A stretch of DNA of 64,000 nt from Candidatus Heimdallarchaeota archaeon (lineage in GTDB: Archaea; Asgardarchaeota; Heimdallarchaeia; Heimdallarchaeales; Heimdallarchaeaceae): positions 79,925-143,924 of the forward strand of contig JAUVXV010000010.1 of NCBI GenBank assembly GCA_030603365.1, in the 5' to 3' direction. Shown piece by piece: positions 8,619-16,549 of this stretch. A program made the position numbers and the translations under genes. Below the pieces are notes generated by a model. The model did no database searches. It was not told the DNA's origin and saw only the letters and a program-made list of their open reading frames with translations. Each line of letters opens with the position of its first letter. The first letter of the stretch is position 1.

Positions 8619-9176
8619 TTAATAAGGCATAAAATAATTGTTCATAAAGGCTAAGTCTACTCCAGGAGTTACATAGTGTGCCATTCCTGGCATTGGTCCA
8701 CCGTCGAAGTTGAAGGCTGTTCTGGCTGTATGTTTGAGCCAAATAACTTTATCAGGATGTTCAGCTCCACCATCAACTGCTCTCATTTCATGTCTATGAA
8801 CATATCCCATACTGGCATATGCTTCAGCCTTTTCTGGACTCCATGTATCGATAATACCATGTACTATGAAAAGGAGTTCACCATCAGCTGCGTCAGAAGA
8901 CCACCATTGTGCCATTCCAAAAGGACCAGTGTTATAGTGTTTTCCAACGAACTGATTAGGTCCAGCTTGTACCCAGTAATGACCAGGAACATCGAATTCT
9001 CCATTAGGACCATCAGGCGCACCTGCCATGTAATAATCTATTCCATCAACATTGAAAACGATCCCATGTACAAAACCTTTAGCGTTTGCTGAGGTTGTTT
9101 CTGCAGATGCTAGTGCTGTTAAAGCAAAAATCGAAAGCATAAACAAACTCAGACCGATTGTTTTTGATTTATTCAT
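8619..9176 (-). CDS. secreted protein of unknown function, 185 aa
   Basis: Residues 1-25 are a clear signal peptide (KSKTIGLSLFMLSIFALTALASA). The mature part is rich in Gly, Pro, His and aromatic residues: GIVFNVDGIDYYMAGAPDGP, HGIIDTWSPEKAEAYASMGYVHRHEM, and HYVTPGVDLAFM. It has no membrane anchor, unlike its neighbours, so it is likely released or loosely bound. The several His residues and acidic positions could bind metal, but no known domain is evident. It has its own promoter region with a palindrome at 9196-9217, and a terminator hairpin downstream. Confidence 0.65.
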   Translation of the reverse strand: MNKSKTIGLSLFMLSIFALTALASAETTSANAKGFVHGIVFNVDGIDYYMAGAPDGPNGEFDVPGHYWVQAGPNQFVGKHYNTGPFGMAQWWSSDAADGELLFIVHGIIDTWSPEKAEAYASMGYVHRHEMRAVDGGAEHPDKVIWLKHTARTAFNFDGGPMPGMAHYVTPGVDLAFMNNYFMPY

Positions 9177-9195
9177 AATTCATCAAACCGTTAAG

Positions 9196-9217
9196 TGTTA
9201 CCAATATAATGGTAACA
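9196..9217. promoter_or_regulatory. palindromic operator candidate, TGTTACC-N8-GGTAACA
   Basis: A perfect 7-bp inverted repeat (TGTTACC 9196-9202, GGTAACA 9211-9217) spans an AATATAAT spacer. It lies 19 bp upstream of the start of the secreted-protein gene, just downstream of its likely TATA region (TTATAATTAAG near 9220-9231), a position suited to repression. The same GGTAAC core recurs at 62424-62494. Confidence 0.45.
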
Positions 9218-9336
9218 TTACTTATAATTAAGTATCCAACTATAAATATATGTGGTTTAAACAAAAATAAACATATGATCAAAAAAACCAACTGCAAAAA
9301 AGATTATTGTAAGTTTAAATGTGTCAGTATAGATTG

Positions 9337-9614
9337 AAAATTCACTATAGTTGATTTATTTAACGCTAGGGGAACCAAAATATACGATGGGGGGGAAATA
9401 TTTGCTGTTAGTACAATTCAAATTAATACGACATTTATTTTACCATTTGATTTCGATGGTGTATATGAAAAAAATCGGAAGTGATTATGTTGGTTATTAT
9501 CATTATACGCTTAAAGTAACTGGAACAACTGAACCTACAGATTTTGGTTTCACAATAATAGGAGTAGTGATAGTCGTTATCTGGATTACTAAACATAGAA
9601 AAAAGAAAATATAA
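9337..9614 (+). pseudogene. frameshifted remnant of an anchored surface protein
   Basis: Two frames join to make a sensible protein end. Frame 1 reads VDLFNARGTKIYDGG, then EIFAVSTIQINTTFILPFDF and DGVYEK, and stops. After a run of seven A near 9467-9475 another frame continues with IGSDYVGYYHYTLKVTGTTE, a hydrophobic anchor (FGFTIIGVVIVVIWIT) and KHRKKKI. The 5' part is missing. A long G run near 9388 is not the break, since frame 1 crosses it. The product would have resembled the other anchored secreted proteins here. It ends 23 bp before fhs relic B, in the same arrangement as the other two surface genes next to fhs ends. Confidence 0.6.
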
Positions 9615-9637
9615 GAATGAATAAAAGTAGGGCTAGT

Positions 9638-9950
9638 TTAGTTTAACCCTATAATGTTTCTATCTTCAGTATAGTCCATTCTGTTAGCTGCTGGAACTGG
9701 AGGTAGTCCAGGCAGTAAGAACATGCTACCACAAATGGGAACGATAAAACGAGCACCAGTGTATAATCTGACCTCGTCAACATTAAGGGTCCAACCCTTG
9801 GGTGCACCCATGAGACCAATCTTGTCTGAAAGGTTGAGTTGAGTCTTAGCCATACAGAGAGGGAAGTCAGCAAAACCAAGCTTTTCGATGTAAGCAATAT
9901 CTTGGAGAGCTTGAGGTGAGCATTCTACGCCTTCAACACCATAGATTTTT
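9638..9950 (-). pseudogene. relic B: in-frame 3' fragment of formate-tetrahydrofolate ligase
   Basis: The fragment encodes the last about 104 residues of fhs without a frameshift. It starts abruptly at KIYGVEGVECSPQALQDIAY (intact gene: KIYGADDVEYSPQALQDIAY) and ends at the same GLN-stop. The two copies differ by many third-position changes but few amino-acid changes. Similarity stops sharply near 9950 and extends slightly beyond the stop codon through the hairpin at 9629-9650, which has one mispair here. It lacks the ATP- and formate-binding parts and cannot be active. No start signal is present. Confidence 0.85.
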
Positions 9951-9973
9951 ATTCGAAAAGGAGAAAGAAGCTT

Positions 9974-12052
9974 ATGAGAGGAACAACTAGAGCAATAATC
10001 ATGTTATTGATAGGGACCTCTTTGTTCAGTCCTTTGCTGATCGAATCAGATAATCAAAAAGATTTGAATTCATCTCCTTCTTCTCCTTTTCTTTTTTCTT
10101 ATTCTAGTGCAATAAATATCGATAATGATTCTGCTTTTATTACATATGGATTTCCAGGAAATGGAACTTTTAGTAATCCATTTAGAATTGAAAATCTGGA
10201 AATAATCTCAAACGAAACTTACTCGATTCGAATTCAAAATACTAATAGTTTCTTTATCATCACCAACTGTAAACTCAATTCAACATATAATGGTATTAAT
10301 TTGAAAAATCTTGCAAACAACACAGCAATTGTAGAAAACAATGTTTTTTCAAATTTTGATCAAGGAATTGGATTATATATAGAAAACTCTTCTTTTACCA
10401 AAATTATAGATAATCATTTCTCATACTCAAAGACAGCAATTATGACAAGACTAGATACAGATAATTGTACTATAATCAATAACTCCTTTGAGTATATATC
10501 AAGTGAATGCTTCTCGATACAAGAATCGGATAATTGTGTAATCATTAGTAATGAATGTTTAATTTCTAGTACCTTTCTGTACGCCTATTTTTGTGATTAT
10601 TTGACAGTTGTTAATAATTTCTGTGATGATACGCGACAATTCACTCATGTAAGTCACTCTCAAAATTGTAATATTTCTAGTAATACATGTTCAAATATTA
10701 CTGAAAATGGGATATATATTGGAGATACTGATTCATGCGATGTTTTATTCAATGAAATTAATGGAGGTTCAGCTGGTCTCAGAATTGTATCTTCATCAAA
10801 TGTAAATATTTGTTGTAATACAATTGAATACTGTAATATTGGATTGGGTTTACGAAAATCCAGAGAATGCTATATTAAAAAGAATAATTTTACTAAATGC
10901 GGCATTTCTATCGATGAAGTAGAAGAACCAGATATTGATACATGGATGTTAGAAGACAATCTAGTTAATGGTAAGTTACTCGGTTTTTATCGGCACAAAG
11001 GAACTAATTTCTTAATTGAAGAAGAATATGGACAACTAATCCTAGTGGATTGTTTCCAAGTGACAGTTAGAAATATAAAAATTGAAAACACTAGTATGGG
11101 GATAGGTTTATTTTATTGTGATTATTCAATTGTTGAAAACTGCACAATAAGTAATACAGTACAGAATTTTGTCCTCTATGAATCCTATTCATGTAATATT
11201 ACAACTAGTTACAGTTTTGCCTCTACTTACGGTCTAGTAGTCTCTCGTTCAGAAAATTGTTATGTTCTAGAAACAGAAATTTACAACAATGATTATGGGA
11301 TCCAAATTAGTCTATCAGAATATTGTTACATTAATAAGAATAATATCTTAGCAAATAATCACTATGGAATTGAACTCCATTTCTCTGATTACTGTGAGAT
11401 AACAGAAAATACAATCAAAGAGAACATAAAAGGCATTTACCTAAACTTTGTGAGTACAATATTAATTGGAAGTAATTACATATCACAAAATTATCCAAAT
11501 CCCGTTTACAATAATAATTCCGCAGGAATTTATTCAACTGCAGCACTTTGGGTCTCAATTAAACACAATTCTTTTACAGATAATGAAAAAGGAATATTGT
11601 TGTTGTTTAGTCATTATTTTATGATTTCAGATAATTGTTTTAGGAATAATAACTATGGTATTGTAGGGAAAGAAATTTTGGAAAGTGAAATCAAATACAA
11701 TTGGTTTGAAGAAAACAGCTTTTACGCCATTACTTTAAGTTCTATCTCTACAGGAAACATAATACATCATAATGCATTCATAAATAATAATAATGGTAAT
11801 GTTCAAGTTTTGGATGATGGATTTAATAACACTTGGTATAAAGTGGAAACAGAAGAAGGAAACTATTGGAGTGATTATCAAAAAACAGGAAATTATAGTA
11901 TAGATGGAATGGCAAATTCGTATGATCTCTATCCATTAATGGTAAATCCTTTAAGAAAGAGTTACTCGAGTTATTATGCGTTTTTTTCAATGATAATTTT
12001 GATTCCAGTAAGTGTTATAGCTTTGAAAAAATATAGAAAAAGAAAAGAGTAA
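9974..12052 (+). CDS. NosD-like parallel beta-helix surface protein
   Basis: The 692-residue protein has a signal peptide (residues 5-22), a long array of right-handed beta-helix repeats of the NosD/carbohydrate-binding type (recurring patterns such as NCTIINNSFEYIS, CEITENTIKENIKGI and CYINKNNILANNHYGIEL), and a C-terminal membrane helix followed by KKYRKRKE. It would stand on the outer face of the membrane and may bind or process polysaccharide; no catalytic residues can be assigned. A GGAG ribosome site lies 10 nt before the ATG. The upstream DNA is fhs relic B, so its promoter must lie in fhs-derived sequence. It converges with fhs, 8 bp away. Confidence 0.8.
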   Translation: MRGTTRAIIMLLIGTSLFSPLLIESDNQKDLNSSPSSPFLFSYSSAINIDNDSAFITYGFPGNGTFSNPFRIENLEIISNETYSIRIQNTNSFFIITNCKLNSTYNGINLKNLANNTAIVENNVFSNFDQGIGLYIENSSFTKIIDNHFSYSKTAIMTRLDTDNCTIINNSFEYISSECFSIQESDNCVIISNECLISSTFLYAYFCDYLTVVNNFCDDTRQFTHVSHSQNCNISSNTCSNITENGIYIGDTDSCDVLFNEINGGSAGLRIVSSSNVNICCNTIEYCNIGLGLRKSRECYIKKNNFTKCGISIDEVEEPDIDTWMLEDNLVNGKLLGFYRHKGTNFLIEEEYGQLILVDCFQVTVRNIKIENTSMGIGLFYCDYSIVENCTISNTVQNFVLYESYSCNITTSYSFASTYGLVVSRSENCYVLETEIYNNDYGIQISLSEYCYINKNNILANNHYGIELHFSDYCEITENTIKENIKGIYLNFVSTILIGSNYISQNYPNPVYNNNSAGIYSTAALWVSIKHNSFTDNEKGILLLFSHYFMISDNCFRNNNYGIVGKEILESEIKYNWFEENSFYAITLSSISTGNIIHHNAFINNNNGNVQVLDDGFNNTWYKVETEEGNYWSDYQKTGNYSIDGMANSYDLYPLMVNPLRKSYSSYYAFFSMIILIPVSVIALKKYRKRKE

Positions 12053-12056
12053 AAGT

Positions 12057-12073
12057 AGGGTTAGTTTAACCCT
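12057..12073. terminator. bidirectional terminator hairpin at the fhs stop codon
   Basis: AGGGTTA and TAACCCT pair around the loop GTT. The hairpin overlaps the fhs stop codon (12061-12063) and lies 5 bp after the stop of the convergent NosD-like gene, so it can serve both. Relics A and B retain versions of it. Confidence 0.5.
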
Positions 12074-13752
12074 ATTATATTCCCATCTTCAGTGTAGTCC
12101 ATTCTGTTTGCTGCTGGAACTGGAGGGAGTCCAGGCAGTAAGAACATGCTACCACAAATGGGAACGATAAAACGAGCACCAGTGTATAGACGAACTTCAT
12201 CTACATTGAGAGTCCAACCTTTTGGAGCACCCATCAAACCAATCTTGTCAGATAGACTTAGTTGGGTTTTAGCCATACACATTGGAAAATCAGCGAAACC
12301 AAGTTTTTCGATGTAAGCTATATCTTGGAGAGCTTGTGGTGAGTATTCAACATCATCAGCACCGTAGATTTTGGTGGCGATTTTCTCGATTTTAACTTTA
12401 ATAGGATCAGAAAATTCGTAAGCAAATTTAACGTCACCAGTTCCTTTTTCGATAGCTTCTAAAACAGCTTCGGCAAGTTCTATACCACCTTCGCCACCTT
12501 TCATGAAAACTTCACTTTCAGCAGCAGTAACACCGAATTCAGAGCACTTGTCTTTAATCCATTTAATCTCTTCATCAGAATCAAAGGGGAAGCGGTTAAT
12601 AGCAACAACAGGGGGTATATTAAAGACATTAAGCATGTTATCAAGATGTTTTTCAACATTCTCGAAACCTTTAGCTAATTCATCCATATGAATATTTTTA
12701 GCTTCATCTAAATCTTTGATACCACCGTGGAGTTTGAGGGCACGAGCAGTAACAACAAGAACTACTGCGTTTGGTAAGGTATCATATTGACGAGCAACAA
12801 TATCGACAAATTTTTCGAAACCAAGGTCAGCTGCAAAACCACCTTCAGTGATGGTATAATCTGCAAGCTTGAGGGCAAGCTTTGTAGCAACGATAGAAGA
12901 GTTTCCGTGCGCCACGTTAGCAAATGGGCCTGCGTGTATGAACCCTGGTACTCCTTCAAAGTTTTGTACTAGGTTTGGTTTTATTGCATCTTTCAGTATT
13001 AGTGTCATTGCTCCTACTGCTTCAATATCCCTAGCGAAGACTGGCTTATCATCATAAGTGTATCCTAATAGAATACTTCCTAATCTTTCTTTCAGTTCTC
13101 CCACATCAGCTGATAGAGCTAAAATAGCCATAATTTCTGAAGCTGCTGTAATAACAAAGCCTGTGTTTCGGACATCACCACCCATTCTTCTTCCACCAAG
13201 TCCAGTAATGATATTTCTTAATGCTCTATCATTCATATCTATTGCTCTTGGCCAAGTTACTTTGGTTGGATCAATGTTACACTTATTTCCTTTTGTTAAG
13301 TGATTGTCAAGCAAAGCTGCTAGTAAATTATGAGCTGAAGTAATAGCATGTAAATCTCCTGTAAAGTGCAGATTTATGTCCCACATTGGAAAAACTTGCG
13401 AAAGATGACCTCCTGTTGCTCCTCCTTTTATTCCGAAAGTTGGACCCATACTTGGTTCTCTTAAGGCAAACATAACTTTCTTGCCTAATCTGTTAAACGC
13501 TTGAGAAAGACCTATTGTTGTAACAGTTTTACCTTCACCTGCTCTTGAAGCAGTCATAGCTGTTACAGCGATGAGTTTTCCATTAGGTTTATCGGATTTT
13601 AATATCTTTAGCATTGTTTGATAATTTATTTTTGCTACATATTTTCCGAATTGCTCGAGGTCATCTTCTTCCAGACCTACTTTTGCAGCAATTTCCCTAA
13701 TATTTTTCATATCTTTTTGCTTTTCTTGAGCAATTTCTATGTCAGTTTTCAT
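12061..13752 (-). CDS. fhs: formate-tetrahydrofolate ligase
   Basis: About 563 residues from the ATG at 13752, the usual family length. The open frame continues to 13935, but a TATA-like TTTTTAAG lies inside that extension and the extra residues have no family counterpart. The ATP-binding loop GEGKTVTTIGLSQA and the EPSMGPTFGIKGGATGG segment are clear, as are the FTGDLHAITSAHNLL and C-terminal PGLPPVPAANRMDY regions. The enzyme joins formate to tetrahydrofolate with ATP, giving 10-formyl-THF for purine synthesis or the Wood-Ljungdahl methyl branch. Archaeal carriers are relatively few, and transfer from bacteria is likely. Two displaced copies of its 3' end lie downstream (relics A and B). 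Confidence 0.95.
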   Translation of the reverse strand: MKTDIEIAQEKQKDMKNIREIAAKVGLEEDDLEQFGKYVAKINYQTMLKILKSDKPNGKLIAVTAMTASRAGEGKTVTTIGLSQAFNRLGKKVMFALREPSMGPTFGIKGGATGGHLSQVFPMWDINLHFTGDLHAITSAHNLLAALLDNHLTKGNKCNIDPTKVTWPRAIDMNDRALRNIITGLGGRRMGGDVRNTGFVITAASEIMAILALSADVGELKERLGSILLGYTYDDKPVFARDIEAVGAMTLILKDAIKPNLVQNFEGVPGFIHAGPFANVAHGNSSIVATKLALKLADYTITEGGFAADLGFEKFVDIVARQYDTLPNAVVLVVTARALKLHGGIKDLDEAKNIHMDELAKGFENVEKHLDNMLNVFNIPPVVAINRFPFDSDEEIKWIKDKCSEFGVTAAESEVFMKGGEGGIELAEAVLEAIEKGTGDVKFAYEFSDPIKVKIEKIATKIYGADDVEYSPQALQDIAYIEKLGFADFPMCMAKTQLSLSDKIGLMGAPKGWTLNVDEVRLYTGARFIVPICGSMFLLPGLPPVPAANRMDYTEDGNIIGLN

Positions 13753-13953
13753 AGTAATCATCATCATATCGAGTGTTAATTGTTTTTTTTCCGAGTTTTG
13801 CTTAAAAAGTATTTGCATAGTTATAGAAAACCAAGGTGCCGACGGATTCACTGATGGAGATGCACAGAGTGTCAATTCATTGTTTGTCAAATAGATATGT
13901 TCTAAAATACCCGTGTTCATTGAGCCATAGAACATTATTAGTGATTATTTCAA

Positions 13954-14937
13954 ATGCAATGTGAACATCCCCAGTGCAATACTGAAGCAGATATTTTATT
14001 CTACTGTCGATTCTGTAGAGGGTCCTTTTGTCAGAATCATAGAGATGCTCATACTCATAACTGCCCCTCGCTCAGTCAACCAAGTCAGTCAACACAAGGG
14101 GCCCAACCAGGTGCACCTCAGGGTCAAGTTAGAGCAGCGGAAGTTATGCGAAAAATAGCTTATGGTGTTGCTCAAGCTGCTCAACAAGCTGCTCAACAAC
14201 AAGCTCAGGCTCAGCAACCTATGCACTTTCCCGATGAGAAGAGTAAGAAGGACTTTATTGCAAAAAGACTTACTTCTTCAGGTGAGCTATTTTCTTTAGG
14301 AAATGAGGTATTAGACATACTTTTTGGTTTTACATTAATAGTTCTTGTTTTTGGTTTTTTCCAATATATCAGAGCTACAGAGAATAGATGGTGGGGTTTT
14401 GCTATTGCTGCAATATTAGTAGGTACCGCTTTCTTACCTCACGAATTAGCTCATAAATTTGTAGCCATCAGAAAAGGACAGTTTGCTCGATATATTCTAT
14501 GGGTTAAAGGAATGTTGTTTACAATGCTCACGTTAGTTTTAGGAATTGGACTAATTGTCCCAGGTTTTGTAGCAATAGTTCCTATGAGTCGTCAAATGAA
14601 CAAAAAAGACATAGGCTTGGTTTCATTTGCGGGACCAGCAATAAATGCAGTAATAGGATTTGTTAGTCTAATTATCGGTTTCTTAACTTATAGTGGCTAT
14701 GCTGTTGGATTCGCAGGTCCTCTAGCTCTTTATGGTCTTTTTGGTGTTCCTAACATTTTCATCCTTGTTGCGCAGTTTAATGGTATTATTGCTTTATTCA
14801 ACTGTATACCTGTTTGGCAATTAGATGGTAAGAAAATCCTTAGTTGGAATAAAATGGCTTATTTTATACTTGTAGCAATCAATCTTGCAATTGTTATTCC
14901 TACATTTATCCTAAATCCAGGTTTCCTATCAGGGTAA
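13954..14937 (+). CDS. AN1-type zinc finger fused to a site-2 protease (peptidase M50)
   Basis: Residues 3-37 form an AN1-like zinc finger with the pattern C-x4-C-x9-C-x2-C-x4-C-x2-H-x5-H-x-C. A Gln/Ala-rich linker (residues 40-90) follows. The rest is a polytopic membrane domain with the M50 zinc site HELAH near residue 166 and the second metal motif QLDGKK near residue 290. Site-2 proteases cut transmembrane segments in regulated proteolysis; AN1 fingers in eukaryotes occur with ubiquitin and stress functions. The gene is divergent from fhs. No substrate is encoded next to it. Confidence 0.85.
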   Translation: MQCEHPQCNTEADILFYCRFCRGSFCQNHRDAHTHNCPSLSQPSQSTQGAQPGAPQGQVRAAEVMRKIAYGVAQAAQQAAQQQAQAQQPMHFPDEKSKKDFIAKRLTSSGELFSLGNEVLDILFGFTLIVLVFGFFQYIRATENRWWGFAIAAILVGTAFLPHELAHKFVAIRKGQFARYILWVKGMLFTMLTLVLGIGLIVPGFVAIVPMSRQMNKKDIGLVSFAGPAINAVIGFVSLIIGFLTYSGYAVGFAGPLALYGLFGVPNIFILVAQFNGIIALFNCIPVWQLDGKKILSWNKMAYFILVAINLAIVIPTFILNPGFLSG

Positions 14938-15075
14938 GTGGATAAAATCATTTTCTTTCTTCTTTTATTTTCTATCACAAAAGATAATTATGAGTAATTT
15001 ATATGTGATTAGAGGATGAACAAGGCATTGCAGAGAGCTTTCGCTCTATGATGAATCATAGTTAGGCTGATAACA

Positions 15076-16125
15076 TTAAATTTTGTCTAAAATCTTATGC
15101 CTTTCTTTTTTTAATTCTTCTAAATTACTTATGTTAAGCATTGCCAATACTGCCTTCATTTCAAGGATGTATGTTGATAGGAATTTTCTACAATCATCTA
15201 TTCCTCCCTTTCCAATGGATCTCAGAATTGGTAGAGCTAAACCAACATAATCTGCTCCTAGAAGTAAAGCTTTTACTGCGTCAAATCCACACCACACTCC
15301 TCCTGAAGCTATAAGCTTTACGCTTTTATTCTCAGCTAATTCAACTGCATTCAACAGACTGTTTTTCGTAGATATTCCCCAATTAAGAAACTTATCAGAA
15401 AGATATTTTACTTCCTTATTACGATAATATTCTATCCGGGACCAATTAGTCCCCCCTGCTCCTGCAACATCTAGAGCATAGATTTTCAATTGGGTTAAGG
15501 TTTTTGCATCTTCTTTTGTTAACCCCGTTCCTACACCTTTAATGATAATAGGAGAATCCAATTCTTGTTTAAGATCCACAATTTTCTTTAGAGCTTTTGA
15601 TTGATTTTTGTCTCCTTCACCTTGAACAAACTCTTGAAGAGGATTGATGTGGATAGCTAAAGCATCAGCTCCAATCATAGTAATAGCTTTTTGTGCTTGT
15701 ACATGATCATATCCTTGAATAAACTGAGCTATTCCTAGATTTGCAATGAGTGGGATATTTGGTGCGATATGCCTAACCTTGTAAGTATCGACAAGCTTTG
15801 GTTCTTCAATTGCAGCTCTTTGAGATCCAACACCCATACCTATATTGAATTCACTACAAATTCGTGCAACAGATTCATTGAAAACCCTACCATTTTCACT
15901 TCCTCCAGTCATACCTGAGACTATGATAGGGTAGTTTACTTCCTTAGATAGGAATGTAGTAGATAAATCGACTTCTTCTGAGGAGAATTGTGTTAGTAAA
16001 GTAGGCTCAATAATTATATCATCAAAACCATTTGTTATTCCACTGTATTGAACATCTGATTCTAAACAAAGTAGAATATGGTCATCTTTCCTAGAAGAGG
16101 TTAATGATGAATCCGTCTGTTTCAT
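15076..16125 (-). CDS. fni: type 2 isopentenyl-diphosphate delta-isomerase (FMN-dependent)
   Basis: The 349-residue protein matches the Fni/IDI-2 family throughout: the FMN-site start YPIIVSGMTGGSE, GMGVGSQRAAIEEP, the HINPLQEFVQGEGD active-site loop with its conserved Gln and Glu, IIIKGVGTGLTKEDA, VAGAGGTNWSRIEY, and IASGGVWCGFDAVKALLLGAD. It interconverts isopentenyl and dimethylallyl diphosphate for archaeal isoprenoid lipids, using reduced FMN. It is a single gene converging with the AN1-S2P gene; the 138-bp gap between them holds two small hairpins and a candidate C/D sRNA. Confidence 0.95.
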   Translation of the reverse strand: MKQTDSSLTSSRKDDHILLCLESDVQYSGITNGFDDIIIEPTLLTQFSSEEVDLSTTFLSKEVNYPIIVSGMTGGSENGRVFNESVARICSEFNIGMGVGSQRAAIEEPKLVDTYKVRHIAPNIPLIANLGIAQFIQGYDHVQAQKAITMIGADALAIHINPLQEFVQGEGDKNQSKALKKIVDLKQELDSPIIIKGVGTGLTKEDAKTLTQLKIYALDVAGAGGTNWSRIEYYRNKEVKYLSDKFLNWGISTKNSLLNAVELAENKSVKLIASGGVWCGFDAVKALLLGADYVGLALPILRSIGKGGIDDCRKFLSTYILEMKAVLAMLNISNLEELKKERHKILDKI

Positions 16126-16267
16126 GAATGCTAATACGATATCAGAAATATAAAGTTGTAGTTGGAAATTTCATCCCAAAAAATGTGAGCAATTTTGTAT
16201 CAAACGGAAAGGTTCATAAGACTGTTACGACATATACGGAAAAAAATCAGACTTCAGAGTGTTAAAT

Positions 16268-16528
16268 ATGGAATTCTGCCCCGAATGTGGAAAATTATTA
16301 ATCCCTAAGAAAAAAGGAAAAGCAAAAATTCTGGTTTGTCCTAAATGTGGAATAGAACTCAAACTCAATAAAGACGGTGGCTACGAAGTTCAAGATGAAG
16401 TTGAACACAAGGCCAGCGATTTAACAGAAGTAGTGGTTGTTGAAGGAGAATCTGGTTTTTCAGAAGCTGAATTAGAAGCAAGAAGAGAAAGATTTATTGA
16501 AGGAATAGACTTCTTTGAAACCGAATAA
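16268..16528 (+). CDS. single zinc-ribbon protein related to TFS/RPB9 N-terminus
   Basis: The ATG at 16268 gives 86 residues; a GTG at 16259 is less likely. Residues 1-35 form a zinc ribbon with FCPECGKLLIPKKKG and VCPKCGIEL, as in the N-terminal ribbon of archaeal TFS and eukaryotic RPB9. The acidic C-terminus (EAELEARRERFIEGIDFFETE) lacks the second ribbon with the DE dipeptide that rescues stalled RNA polymerase. It is therefore either an RPB9-like subunit or a small ribbon protein of other use. It lies 21 bp upstream of the ThiI-like gene, probably co-transcribed. Confidence 0.7.
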   Translation: MEFCPECGKLLIPKKKGKAKILVCPKCGIELKLNKDGGYEVQDEVEHKASDLTEVVVVEGESGFSEAELEARRERFIEGIDFFETE

Positions 16529-16549
16529 TCCGAATGGATAGAACTAACC

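Noticed and set aside
9649..9897. Second minus-strand open frame across fhs relic B
   Set aside because: It is a shifted frame of the fhs fragment; the true fhs frame is the one matching the intact protein.
12503..13303. Several plus-strand open frames inside fhs (12503, 12787, 12869, 13058)
   Set aside because: They lie opposite a strongly conserved enzyme gene, have no ribosome sites, and read as composition shadows.
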